From assembly GCA_019232645.1 (NCBI GenBank), contig JAFANO010000146.1, forward strand, positions 1 through 8,448: a stretch of 8,448 nt of DNA, given 5' to 3'. Positions within the stretch are counted from its first letter, which is position 1, and each line of letters starts with the position of its first letter. The position numbers and the translations under genes are program-made. The DNA is from Planctomycetaceae bacterium. GTDB lineage: Bacteria > Planctomycetota > Planctomycetia > Isosphaerales > Isosphaeraceae. The notes under the pieces are model-generated. The model did no database searches. It was given only the letters and a program-made list of their open reading frames with translations, and was not told the origin of the DNA. Shown here piece after piece: positions 1-7,113 of this stretch.

Positions 1-1210
1 TGCCGTCGGGCACGGTGACCACGGTCTCGAAGTACGTCCCGAGCCCAACGAAGACCCAGTAGTTGCCCACGTTCCGGTCGAAGGCGTTGGGCCCGGCCAG
101 CTCGAAGAGCAACTGGTGCGAGACCTCGTGAAAGAGCGTGGCCGTCGCCGCGATCGCCCCATCGGGGTCGCGGAAGAAATAAGCCGGGACCCGCTTCCCC
201 TGGCCAGGCTTGGGGGGGATGTAGATCCCCAGGCTCTGATCGATCCCGGGTCCTTCGGTGGGCTCGAGGAAGTTGACGTACTCCTGCTTGGTGGCGAAAT
301 AGGAGATCAGGTGCGGGTCGATCGGCCGCTCGCCGACCATCGCCTTGTCCTGGATCCGATGCGCCAGGGGCAGGCGATTGCCCGGCGCGATCACGTCGGC
401 GAGCAGGGCGGTGAACAGCTCGTGGAACGTCTCGAGCTGGCGGCCGAAGGCGATCGCTTCGGAGAACGGGACGTTGGCCCGGATCAGGAAGTGCTCGGTT
501 TCGATCCTCCAGGCGCTCTCCCAGGGGCGATGCAGCGCGTCGGCCTGGGCGGCGGAGAGCCAGCGCACCTGCCTCTGCCCGGGGACGGGCGGTGCGGGCA
601 GCTCGCCCCGCTCCAGGTGGGGGAGCCAGGTCGGGTCGACCCAGCCGAAGGTCGGATGATTGACCATCTTGCGGCGGAGGTTGCGGGCGGCGAACGGGGT
701 GGCCCAGCCGCCGTCGAGGGGGACATGGCCGAGCAGTCGGCGTGCTTCGGGGTGGTCGGGCTCGCGGTCGAGGACGGCCCGGAGGCACTCGTCGGCCAGC
801 GCGTAATGCTTCGGGGTGGTCGTGGCGGCGCGCTCGGCCAGCGCAAAGAGCCCGCGCGAGGTGACCGAGCGGGTCGCCTGAAGCTCTGCCCGCCAGGCAG
901 CATCGATCGGCCCCCGGGCGGGGACGTTGGCCAGGCCCTTGGCCGGGGCGGGGACGACCTCGGGCAGCGGGACGAACCGAGTCGCGCCGCCGGCCGGTCG
1001 CGCCGGCTCGACCCGGGCGAGGACCTCGGCGACGGCCGCCGAGTCGCCCCGGGCTCGCAAACGCTCGGCCAGCGCCTTGAGCTGTCCCGTCTCCTGCTCG
1101 CGGAGTGCCCGGGCCTCGCGGCGGAGCTCGGTCGCCGGGCTCGCGCCCGAGTTCGGCGGGGGGACTTGCAGGACCAGGACGGCCCCGACCACCCAGACCA
1201 GGGTGACCAT
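1..1210 (-). CDS. Exported DUF1570-like putative zinc metallopeptidase (N-terminal part, cut by window edge)
   Basis: The minus-strand frame is open from ATG at 1210 to the left edge, giving 403 residues without the C-terminus. An in-frame stop lies at 1238-1240 and this ATG is the first usable start after it. Residues 2-15 are hydrophobic (VTLVWVVGAVLVLQ), like a signal peptide or anchor, but no positive charge precedes them, which is unusual. Residues about 25-70 are charged and helical. Residues about 140-170 look like one TPR-type helical pair (ALADECLRAVLDREPDHPEA). A domain starting near W234 with the pattern WRIETEHFLI leads to HEVSH at H361, E362 and H365, the HExxH zinc-binding and catalytic motif of gluzincin-type peptidases. 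That layout fits the DUF1570 family, which I recall as common in planctomycetes. The third zinc ligand would lie beyond the edge. Substrate unknown; it probably acts outside the cytoplasm. The gene is divergent from the one at 1796. Confidence 0.8.
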   Translation of the reverse strand, partial: MVTLVWVVGAVLVLQVPPPNSGASPATELRREARALREQETGQLKALAERLRARGDSAAVAEVLARVEPARPAGGATRFVPLPEVVPAPAKGLANVPARGPIDAAWRAELQATRSVTSRGLFALAERAATTTPKHYALADECLRAVLDREPDHPEARRLLGHVPLDGGWATPFAARNLRRKMVNHPTFGWVDPTWLPHLERGELPAPPVPGQRQVRWLSAAQADALHRPWESAWRIETEHFLIRANVPFSEAIAFGRQLETFHELFTALLADVIAPGNRLPLAHRIQDKAMVGERPIDPHLISYFATKQEYVNFLEPTEGPGIDQSLGIYIPPKPGQGKRVPAYFFRDPDGAIAATATLFHEVSHQLLFELAGPNAFDRNVGNYWVFVGLGTYFETVVTVPDG

Positions 1211-1228
1211 AAGGTTCCGGCGCGGGGA

Positions 1229-1248
1229 CCGTCGCCTTCAGGCGACGG
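1229..1248. repeat. Palindromic repeat, copy 1 (8-bp stem, 4-base loop)
   Basis: CCGTCGCCTTCAGGCGACGG is a perfect inverted repeat: CCGTCGCC and GGCGACGG around TTCA (TGAA on the minus strand). It ends 18 bases upstream of the ATG at 1210, so in a transcript of that gene it would form a strong hairpin in the 5' leader. A near-identical copy lies at 1545-1564. Confidence 0.75.
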
Positions 1249-1389
1249 GGGAAGCGCCGCCCTCCCGAGAATAGGATGAACAGGAAACCGACGCGTCTCC
1301 CGACGAGGTCGGAGAAATGCCCGAAAGCTGCCGACATCCGGCCGGGTCGGGCGCCCGTCTTCTCTCCTCGAGGTGGCGCAGCGGGCTGA

Positions 1390-1403
1390 GACCCCGAAGG
1401 GTC
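1390..1403. repeat. Short hairpin (5-bp stem, CGAA loop)
   Basis: GACCC and GGGTC flank the tetranucleotide CGAA. It is perfect but short, and has no T-tract on either side. It is listed as part of the structured intergenic stretch; short GC stems like this also occur by chance in such DNA. Confidence 0.35.
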
Positions 1404-1544
1404 GTCGGCTTGGGCGCGGCCAGGAGGGTCCGGGACTGGAGAAGCATCCTCAGAGTCCTTGTAGCCTGCTGCGCGTCTGCCCCGCAGTGCCGGAGCGGCG
1501 GGGCCCTCGAGTCAACGCTTGCGTCGTAGTAGTCCTTCTACAAG

Positions 1545-1564
1545 CCGTTGCCTTCAGGCGACGG
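1545..1564. repeat. Palindromic repeat, copy 2
   Basis: CCGTTGCCTTCAGGCGACGG matches the copy at 1229-1248 at 19 of 20 bases in the same orientation. The single C-to-T change leaves a G-T wobble pair in the plus-strand RNA, so the stem is kept. It is followed after seven bases by a second hairpin at 1572-1603. Confidence 0.7.
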
Positions 1565-1571
1565 TCGTTGA

Positions 1572-1603
1572 CCGGTAATCCTCTCCGGAAGGATGATTGC
1601 CGG
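1572..1603. repeat. Hairpin with 9-bp stem beside palindrome copy 2
   Basis: CCGGTAATC at 1572-1580 pairs with GATTGCCGG at 1595-1603, with one T-G wobble and a 14-base loop containing TCCGGA. With the adjacent palindrome it makes two tandem stem-loops within about 60 bases. No T-tract follows, so there is no direct sign of an intrinsic terminator. Confidence 0.45.
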
Positions 1604-1778
1604 GGAGCGGACGGAATCCCCGCGGCGCCGCGGGTCGTCACGAACGATTGTCGAGGATCGGGGGGCCGAGGATCAAGCGACCCGGGGTTCGGTCTGGACG
1701 TCCAGGGAGCCGCGGCGCACAATGCGCGGCGGCCGAGATCGACCCCAAGCCTTCGAGCAAGTGGGCACACCCCCGGCG

Positions 1779-1785
1779 AAAGGAG
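1779..1785 (+). promoter_or_regulatory. Ribosome binding site fixing the start at 1796
   Basis: AAAGGAG ends 10 bases before ATG 1796. The open frame extends upstream to 1373, but only this ATG combines a strong Shine-Dalgarno site with a signal peptide directly after it. Confidence 0.7.
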
Positions 1786-1795
1786 TCGCCCCCTC

Positions 1796-2338
1796 ATGAG
1801 CTTCCCGCGTCGGCGCTTCCCCGTCGCGATCACACTGGCCTTCGGACTGGCGCTGGGCTGGGGCCTCGCCAGTCTCCCGAGGCCGGTCGTCCGCGCCGGC
1901 GGCGGCGATCGCTGGGGCGAGTCGATCCTGACCAGCGGCCCGATCCTCGTCCGCTACAACGAGGGGACGAAGGTCCAGGTCCCCCAGGACGCCCTCTACT
2001 ACCTCGACTACAAAGGGGGGCGCCTCCTTGCGACGGTGCCCTCGTTCCGCCAGTCGTTCGGGGCGGCCCAGATGATCGACCGCTTCGCCGAACGCGACCT
2101 CGTCGCCGACTTCAAGCTCGACCTGGACAACGGACTCCGCCCCCACTTCCTGATGACCACCGGCGCGCTCGGCAGCTACAGCGAGGGCTGCTCTCCCCTG
2201 TTCGTCTTCGAATCGACGACGAACCAGGTCGCGATCTACAAGCTGACCCAGCAGCAGGTGGGGATGAGCGCGCGGCCGAAATTCGAGCTGGTCGAGATCC
2301 ACCCGATCGGTGGGCCACCGGCCCCCCCGGCGCGCTAA
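1796..2338 (+). CDS. Exported protein of unknown function, 180 residues
   Basis: I do not recognise the family. Residues 1-34 form a clear export signal: basic RRRF at 5-8, a hydrophobic core at about 10-27 (VAITLAFGLALGWGLASL), and a possible cleavage site after VRA at 34. The RRxF pattern leaves a Tat signal possible, though a Sec signal fits as well. The mature part of about 146 residues has no cysteine-rich, HExxH or repeat motif. It is mixed polar/hydrophobic and looks like a compact beta-rich domain (GPILVRYNEG, DALYYLDYKGGRLLATV, FVFESTTNQVAIYKL). It ends in a proline-rich tail. It contains one cysteine, in the EGCSP segment. Probably periplasmic or surface located. It is the only plus-strand gene, divergent from the metallopeptidase and convergent with the CvpA gene, with 39 bases between stops. 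Codon use matches its neighbours, so it looks like a genuine, lineage-restricted gene. Confidence 0.8.
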   Translation: MSFPRRRFPVAITLAFGLALGWGLASLPRPVVRAGGGDRWGESILTSGPILVRYNEGTKVQVPQDALYYLDYKGGRLLATVPSFRQSFGAAQMIDRFAERDLVADFKLDLDNGLRPHFLMTTGALGSYSEGCSPLFVFESTTNQVAIYKLTQQQVGMSARPKFELVEIHPIGGPPAPPAR

Positions 2339-2377
2339 ACGAGCCCTGGCGACGTGCCGATGGTCCTCCCGTCGGGA

Positions 2378-3112
2378 TCACTGGGGCACGACCACGCCGC
2401 CGCCCGGCCCGCCCGGCATGAGGACTCTCGGCCCGCCCTTCCCGCCGCCCGCTGAGGTCGTGCCGCCACGCGAGGAGGCCGAGCCCCCCTCATCGCTCAG
2501 GATCGACTCGGTCCCGTAGGGTCGTGCCTCCTGGTGGTAGAGGAGCCATTCGCCTCTCGGGTCGAACAGCTTGGCGTTGCCGTATTCGTTCAGGGGGTCG
2601 CGCCTGGGCGACGAGTAGTCGGCGAAGACCAGCCCGGTGGTGTGCTGGAAGAACGAGAGCCACTTGCGGTCGAGCCCGAGCCCGAACGGGACCCGGGTCT
2701 TGTAGTCGATCACGCCGAAGACCTTCTTGTGGACCGGGGCGGTCTCGAACGACAGCAGGAGGATCGCCATGGTCATCATGGCGGTCATCAGGCCGAAGAA
2801 GAACCGGCCCAGGAGGTCGATCGGCGCGGGGAACCGGACCATGGCCGGCGCCAGGCCCTCGGTCGTGAGCCGGAGGATGAACAGCGCGACGATGAACAGC
2901 GACATCAGGCAGACCATGTCGGCGAACCCCCGGGAGAACTCGACATTGCTCGACAGCAGCGCCGCCAGCGGCTCGTAGAAGTTGAACGCGAGGATCCCGG
3001 CGAACAAGACGTTGAAGAACATCAGCGCGGCGCCCCAGAGCCCCTCGCTCATCAGGGCGTAGGTGATCCCCGCGATGAACAGGCAGATGAGCATGTTGAC
3101 CAGGATCTCCAT
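2378..3112 (-). CDS. CvpA-family inner-membrane protein with long soluble C-terminal tail
   Basis: The 244-residue product begins with four predicted membrane helices at about 3-20, 26-46, 62-82 and 100-121, the layout of the CvpA (colicin V production protein) family. Family members are usually near 160-180 residues. Here a soluble region follows: charged and aromatic at 122-205, then a Gly/Ser/Pro-rich low-complexity tail (about 208-241, with GGTTSAGGGKGG and PGGPGGG). CvpA proteins are tied to colicin export and to envelope stress tolerance in Enterobacteria, but the molecular role is not settled and need not transfer. The gene starts 43 bases after the GspE-like gene ends, on the same strand, so co-transcription is likely. 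A GGAGGAG stretch at 3126-3132 lies 13 bases before the ATG, slightly far for a Shine-Dalgarno site. Family assignment rests on the helix pattern and feel of the sequence, not on a catalytic motif. Confidence 0.75.
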   Translation of the reverse strand: MEILVNMLICLFIAGITYALMSEGLWGAALMFFNVLFAGILAFNFYEPLAALLSSNVEFSRGFADMVCLMSLFIVALFILRLTTEGLAPAMVRFPAPIDLLGRFFFGLMTAMMTMAILLLSFETAPVHKKVFGVIDYKTRVPFGLGLDRKWLSFFQHTTGLVFADYSSPRRDPLNEYGNAKLFDPRGEWLLYHQEARPYGTESILSDEGGSASSRGGTTSAGGGKGGPRVLMPGGPGGGVVVPQ

Positions 3113-3155
3113 GGGCCCGATCTCTCTCCTCCCGGCGGGATTGGGGACAACGCGG

Positions 3156-4910
3156 CTACTTGACGACCCGGAGCAGCTCGTCGATCGACGTCTTGCCCTG
3201 GATGACCTTCCGGAGGCCGTCCTCCTGGAGGTAGATCATGCCGTTCTTGCGGGCCTCGGCCTTGATCGCGTTGATCGAGGGGTTCTCGCGGATCATGTCG
3301 CGCATCGGCTCGGTGATGACCAGCAGCTCGAAGATCCCGGTCCGGCCGAGGTAGCCGGTGCCGCCGCACTGGGGGCAGACCTGCAACGGCTCGGCCGGCC
3401 GGCGATAGAAGACGTCGACCTTGTCGGGGGGCAGGTTCGCCTTCTTGAGGAACTCGGGCTTGGGCTTGTACGGCTCCTTGCACGCCTCGCAAAGGACGCG
3501 GACCAGCCGCTGGCCGAGCACGGCCGTCAGCGCCGAGGCGATCATGAACGGCTCGACCCCCAGGTCGAGGAGGCGGAACAGCGCCGTGACGGTGTCGTTG
3601 GCGTGCACGGTGGAGAAGACCATGTGCCCGGTCGTCGCCGCCTGGCAGGCGATCGTGGCGGTCTCCTGGTCGCGGATCTCGCCGACCATGATCACGTCGG
3701 GGTCCTGGCGGAGGATCGACCGGAGGCTGCCGGCGAAGGTCTGGCCGCTCTTGGTATGGATCTCCATCTGGGTGATGGTATCGAGGTGGTATTCGATCGG
3801 GTCCTCGACGGTGATGATGTTCTTCTGGAACCGGTCGATCTCGCGGAGGCAGGCGTACAGCGTGGTGGTCTTGCCGGACCCGGTCGGCCCGCAGCAAAGG
3901 AACATGCCGTGCGGCTGGGTGACCAGGTCGCGGACCTCCTTGACGAGCTTGGGCCGGAGGCCGGAGTCGTCGAGCCTGGAGACCCCGGCGACGTTGCCGA
4001 GGATCCGCATGACCATCTTCTCGCCCGACTTCGAGCCCGAGGTCGCGACGCGGAACTCCAGCTCGCGGCCCGCGAGCTTGGCGCCGAAGGAGCCGTCCTG
4101 CGGCTTCCGCTTCTCGGCGATGTCGAGCGCCGCCAGCACCTTGAAGACATTGATGACCGCGTCGCCGGTGGGACGGTCGAACGGCTCGGCGGCGTGCAGG
4201 ATGCCGTCGATCCGGTAGCGGGTCGAGAGCCGCTCGCTGGTCGGCTCGAGGTGGATGTCGGTCGCGCGGCGCAGGACGGCGTCGTAGACGAGCTCCTTTG
4301 CCGACATGTACGACCGCGACTCCTCGGCCTGAGCGACCCGCGCGGGGTCTTCCTTGGGCGAGCCCTGGCTCTTGCCGATGAAGACAATCGGCGGCCCCGT
4401 CCGGTCGACGGCGGCCTCGCCCCGATTGAAGATCGGCTTCATCCCGGCCCGGCGCAACAGGCCGTTCATGACCTCGCCCAGGTGGTAGGGGGTCAGCACC
4501 CGGTCCTCGTCGGGCACGGCCTGGTTCCGGCTGTGGATGTAGGCGAAGAGCGGGACGAAATACGCCAGCAGCAGCAGGATCAGGCCGAGGAAGTAGATCG
4601 GGATCACCCAGACCATCGCCAGGCCGAGCAGCCCGCTGAAGAAGATGAGGCAGTTCCAGAGCTCGAGCTTGAGGTTGTTGAGCTCCCTGGCGTCGTCGTC
4701 CACCCAGTAGGACGTCCGGGTCCAGAGCAGGTAGATGGCGAGGACGGGCGCGAGCTTGTAGAGGTTCAGGTACATGCCGGGCCCGCGGTGGGCGTCGATC
4801 GCCTGCGACTGCGCGAACAAGGCGCCGGCGAATTCTGCGGCATCGGCCCCGGTCGCGGCGCCCAGGCACAACACGGCAAACGTCGCGAGGACGAGGCGCG
4901 GACGGATCAT
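3156..4910 (-). CDS. GspE/PilB-type secretion ATPase with N-terminal signal peptide and membrane anchor
   Basis: The 584-residue product has the hexameric type II secretion/type IV pilus assembly ATPase core. AKELVYDAVLRRATDIHLEP (about 203-222) is the N2 subdomain signature. Walker A is GPTGSGKT at 341-348 with K347. ITVEDPIEY is the Asp-box region. Walker B is DPDVIMVGEIRD at 403-414 with E411, and the His box is STVHAND with H436. A four-cysteine zinc site is C474/C477 and C512/C515, typical of GspE/PilB and absent from PilT. The odd part is the N-terminus: residues 1-25 look like a cleavable export signal ending in ADAA, and hydrophobic segments follow at about 47-63, 85-103 and 105-125. 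The usual N1/MshEN docking domain is not visible. With an outside N-terminus, three helices place the ATPase core in the cytoplasm, so the topology is consistent. It lies 121 bases after the pilT-like gene and 43 before cvpA. GGAGAGGG precedes the ATG. Confidence 0.9.
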   Translation of the reverse strand: MIRPRLVLATFAVLCLGAATGADAAEFAGALFAQSQAIDAHRGPGMYLNLYKLAPVLAIYLLWTRTSYWVDDDARELNNLKLELWNCLIFFSGLLGLAMVWVIPIYFLGLILLLLAYFVPLFAYIHSRNQAVPDEDRVLTPYHLGEVMNGLLRRAGMKPIFNRGEAAVDRTGPPIVFIGKSQGSPKEDPARVAQAEESRSYMSAKELVYDAVLRRATDIHLEPTSERLSTRYRIDGILHAAEPFDRPTGDAVINVFKVLAALDIAEKRKPQDGSFGAKLAGRELEFRVATSGSKSGEKMVMRILGNVAGVSRLDDSGLRPKLVKEVRDLVTQPHGMFLCCGPTGSGKTTTLYACLREIDRFQKNIITVEDPIEYHLDTITQMEIHTKSGQTFAGSLRSILRQDPDVIMVGEIRDQETATIACQAATTGHMVFSTVHANDTVTALFRLLDLGVEPFMIASALTAVLGQRLVRVLCEACKEPYKPKPEFLKKANLPPDKVDVFYRRPAEPLQVCPQCGGTGYLGRTGIFELLVITEPMRDMIRENPSINAIKAEARKNGMIYLQEDGLRKVIQGKTSIDELLRVVK

Positions 4911-5031
4911 CGTTTCCCTCTCCGGATCAGTCCCGATCGACCCGTGGCATGCCCTGAGGGCGGACGTCCCCGGAGCGGCCGGCCTGGGGGAATCGGCCTC
5001 CGGGCCCCGCGCCGGTCGGTGGAGACGGGGA

Positions 5032-6186
5032 TCAGAGAATACCCGGTTGCGCGATGGTAATGCCTTTGAGCGCCATTTTCAAAGCCTCGACGTTCGGCGC
5101 CACCTCGAAGGCGGTCGAGCGCTCGACCTTCCCGGCCACGACCAGTTGTCTGAGGCTCTCGGTGAAGTCCTGCATCCCCTCTTCCTTGCCGATGCGGATC
5201 GCGTCGCCCAGCTTCGTGTCCTCCTCGTTGAGGATCAGCCCGCGGATCGTGGGGGTGGTCCGCATGATCTCGATGGTCGGGACGCGGGCGATCCCCTTGG
5301 CCTGCCAATCCGTGGTCGTCGGTAGCAGCTTCTGCGCGATGACGGCCTTGAGGTTGAAGGCCAGGTTCTGGCGCAGGGGCGGGTGCATCTCGCGCGGGAA
5401 GAGGTCGAGGATCCGGCCGATCGTCGACGGGGCGCTGGAGGCGTGGACCGTCCCGAAGACCAGGTGGCCGGTCTCGGCGGCGTGCAAGGCGGCGGCGAAC
5501 GTCTCCTGATCGCGCATCTCCCCGACCAGGATGATGTCGGGGTCCTGCCGCACGGCGTCCTTCAGCGCCTTGTGCCAATCCTTGACGTCGATGCCGACCT
5601 CGCGCTGGGTGATGATCGACTTGTCGTCCTTGTAGGCGAACTCGATCGGGTCCTCGATGGTGACGATGTGCATCCGCTCGCGTTCGTTGATGTACTGGAG
5701 CATCGAGGCGATCGTGGTGCTCTTGCCCGATCCGGTGACTCCGGCCAGGATAATGATCCCCTGCTTGTACTGGGTGATCTCGGCGATGACGGGGGGGAGG
5801 CCCAGCGCCTCGAAGTTGGGGATCGTGTTGTTGACGCGGCGGGCGACGAGGCTGAGCCGGCCCCGCGCCTTGAACAGGTTGACGCGGAACCGGGTCTCGA
5901 GGTCGCCGTCGGAGATGACATGCGCGAAGTCGACGCCCCCCTCCTCGTCGAGGGTCGAGCGTTGCTTGGGCGTGAGGATCGGGAAGAGCAGGCGCTCCAT
6001 CTCGGCGGACGAGATCGGGGGCATCTGCATCTGGCGAAGGATCCCGCCCAGCCGCACGACGCCCGGCAGGCCGACCTTGAGGTGGAGGTCGGACCCCTTG
6101 TGCTTCATCACCATCCGGAAGAGCTTGTTGACCTCGGGTTCGCTGCCGGGGCCCTGCACGTCGACGGAATCCCCGACGCTGGCCAT
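5032..6186 (-). CDS. pilT: PilT-family twitching-motility-type retraction ATPase
   Basis: The 384-residue product has the PilT order: an N-terminal PAS-like domain (NKLFRMVMKHKGSDLHLKVG), Walker A GVTGSGKS at 149-156 with K155, the Asp box IEDPIEF, Walker B DPDIILVGEMRD with E223, and the His box GTVHASS with H248. There is no four-cysteine zinc site, separating it from the GspE/PilB gene downstream. In known systems PilT hexamers power pilus depolymerisation at the cytoplasmic base. The usual C-terminal AIRNLIRE motif appears diverged here as TIRGLILNEE. The frame continues to 6237, but ATG 6186 has AGGAG nine bases upstream and gives the expected length. Next in the same direction is the membrane-anchored GspE-like ATPase, which suggests an extension/retraction pair, although no pilin or platform gene is in view. 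A role in another secretion or motility device is possible. Confidence 0.9.
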   Translation of the reverse strand: MASVGDSVDVQGPGSEPEVNKLFRMVMKHKGSDLHLKVGLPGVVRLGGILRQMQMPPISSAEMERLLFPILTPKQRSTLDEEGGVDFAHVISDGDLETRFRVNLFKARGRLSLVARRVNNTIPNFEALGLPPVIAEITQYKQGIIILAGVTGSGKSTTIASMLQYINERERMHIVTIEDPIEFAYKDDKSIITQREVGIDVKDWHKALKDAVRQDPDIILVGEMRDQETFAAALHAAETGHLVFGTVHASSAPSTIGRILDLFPREMHPPLRQNLAFNLKAVIAQKLLPTTTDWQAKGIARVPTIEIMRTTPTIRGLILNEEDTKLGDAIRIGKEEGMQDFTESLRQLVVAGKVERSTAFEVAPNVEALKMALKGITIAQPGIL

Positions 6187-6195
6187 GGGCTGACA

Positions 6196-6200
6196 CTCCT
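6196..6200 (-). promoter_or_regulatory. Ribosome binding site fixing the pilT start
   Basis: AGGAG on the minus strand ends nine bases before ATG 6186. It supports this start over the in-frame start at 6237, which would add 17 residues without family resemblance. Confidence 0.7.
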
Positions 6201-6267
6201 GAATTCGAGAAGCGGCCGGCGGCCGGGCGTCCAGCAAGGGCGCAGTTCCGCTGAAACGGTAGGCAAG

Positions 6268-7113
6268 TCAGGTCGGTCCGTGATTCGCTGGCTGGCCCTC
6301 CTCCTCGGGCCGATGACCCCCGGCCATCGGCCCCGGCTCCGGGCTCAGCTGACGGACCGGCACGCCATGCCGGGCCAGGTATGCCTTGGTCTCGGCGATG
6401 GAGTGCTGGCGGTAGTGGAAGATGCTGGCCGCCAGGGCGGCGCTGGCGCCCCCCTCGGTCAAGGCGGCGCGGAGGTGTTCGGGTTCCCCGGCGCCGCCCG
6501 AGGCGACGACGGGGACCTCGACCGCGCCGGCGACGGCGCGGGTCATCGGCAGGTCGTAGCCGTTGCGGGTGCCGTCGGCGTCCATGCTGGTCAGGACGAT
6601 CTCGCCGGCGCCGAGGCGCTCGACCGCGCGCGCCCAGGCGACCGCCTCGAGGCCGGTGGGCACCCGACCGCCGTTGATGTGGACCTCCCAGAACTCGCGG
6701 CCGTCACGGTCGACCCGCTTGGGGTCGATGTTGACGACGATGCACTGGCTCCCGAACCGCCGCGCCGCGCGACGGACGAACTCGGGGTCGCGGACGGCGG
6801 CCGAGTTGATCGAGACCTTGTCGGCCCCGGCGTTCAGCAGCGCGCGGATGTCCTCCAGCGTCCGGATGCCGCCGCCGACGGTGACGGGCATGAAGCAGAC
6901 CTCGGCCGTCCGGCGGACGACGTCCCAGATGATCGCGCGCCCCTCGTGGCTCGCCGTGATGTCGAGGAAGACCAGCTCGTCGGCCCCTTCCTCGTCATAC
7001 CGCGCCGCGACCTCGACGGGGTCGCCCGCGTCGCGGAGGTCGATGAAGTTCGTCCCCTTCACCACGCGGCCTTGGTTGACGTCGAGGCAAGGAATAATCC
7101 GCTTGGCCAGCAT
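6268..7113 (-). CDS. hisF: Imidazole glycerol phosphate synthase cyclase subunit HisF
   Basis: HisF with HisH converts PRFAR and glutamine-derived ammonia to imidazole glycerol phosphate and AICAR, in histidine synthesis in the cytoplasm. The 281-residue product starts with the signature [20 protein letters not shown]. Both catalytic aspartates fall at the positions known from the Thermotoga enzyme: D11 (CLDV) and D130 (VVNIDPKRV). The phosphate-binding glycines of the (beta/alpha)8 barrel are seen in VTVGGGIR (about 77-84) and in VASGGAGE. The barrel ends near LARHGVPVR. About 28 further residues, rich in Pro, Gly and Glu, exceed the usual 250-256 length and resemble no domain; they may be a disordered tail. 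No hisH, hisA or other his gene is in the window, so it is either alone or at the end of a transcript. The gap to pilT is 81 bases. GAGG at 7125-7128 is a weak ribosome site for ATG 7113. Confidence 0.95.
   Translation of the reverse strand: MLAKRIIPCLDVNQGRVVKGTNFIDLRDAGDPVEVAARYDEEGADELVFLDITASHEGRAIIWDVVRRTAEVCFMPVTVGGGIRTLEDIRALLNAGADKVSINSAAVRDPEFVRRAARRFGSQCIVVNIDPKRVDRDGREFWEVHINGGRVPTGLEAVAWARAVERLGAGEIVLTSMDADGTRNGYDLPMTRAVAGAVEVPVVASGGAGEPEHLRAALTEGGASAALAASIFHYRQHSIAETKAYLARHGVPVRQLSPEPGPMAGGHRPEEEGQPANHGPT

Larger units (their letters stand above)
1211..1795. other. 585-base non-coding region between divergent genes, rich in short hairpins
   Basis: No convincing gene lies here. 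Open frames on both strands encode Arg/Pro/Ser-rich sequences with no recognisable domain. The stretch must hold the promoters or leaders of the minus gene starting at 1210 and the plus gene starting at 1796, but I could not pick out a clear -35/-10 pair. It carries at least four small stem-loops (1229-1248, 1390-1403, 1545-1564, 1572-1603), two of which are copies of one palindrome. No T-tract follows any of them. Confidence 0.6.

Noticed and set aside
116..1279. Plus-strand open frame of 387 codons over the metallopeptidase gene
   Set aside because: The minus strand encodes a signal-like N-terminus, a WRIETEHFLI motif and HEVSH in one uninterrupted frame. The plus frame is its low-complexity shadow.
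1373..1795. Upstream extension of the plus-strand gene that starts at 1796
   Set aside because: The extra 141 codons give a basic, domainless stretch and would bury the signal peptide. The strong ribosome site at 1779-1785 supports the internal ATG.
2339..2377. Terminator between the convergent genes ending at 2338 and 2378
   Set aside because: Only a 4-base stem (CCGA/TCGG) and no T-tract could be found in the 39 bases.
4911..5031. Possible extra small gene or promoter between pilT and gspE
   Set aside because: No frame with a start and ribosome site other than those of gspE, and no -35/-10 pair close to consensus, could be found in these 121 bases.
3063..5060. Long plus-strand open frame (665 codons) antisense to the GspE-like gene
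   Set aside because: It mirrors the codon structure of a clearly homologous minus-strand ATPase gene. Its product is Asp/Gly/Arg/Val-rich with no domain, as expected for the antisense of GC-rich coding DNA.
6187..6237. Longer pilT start at 6237
   Set aside because: It adds 17 residues unlike PilT and lacks a ribosome site as good as AGGAG at 6196-6200.
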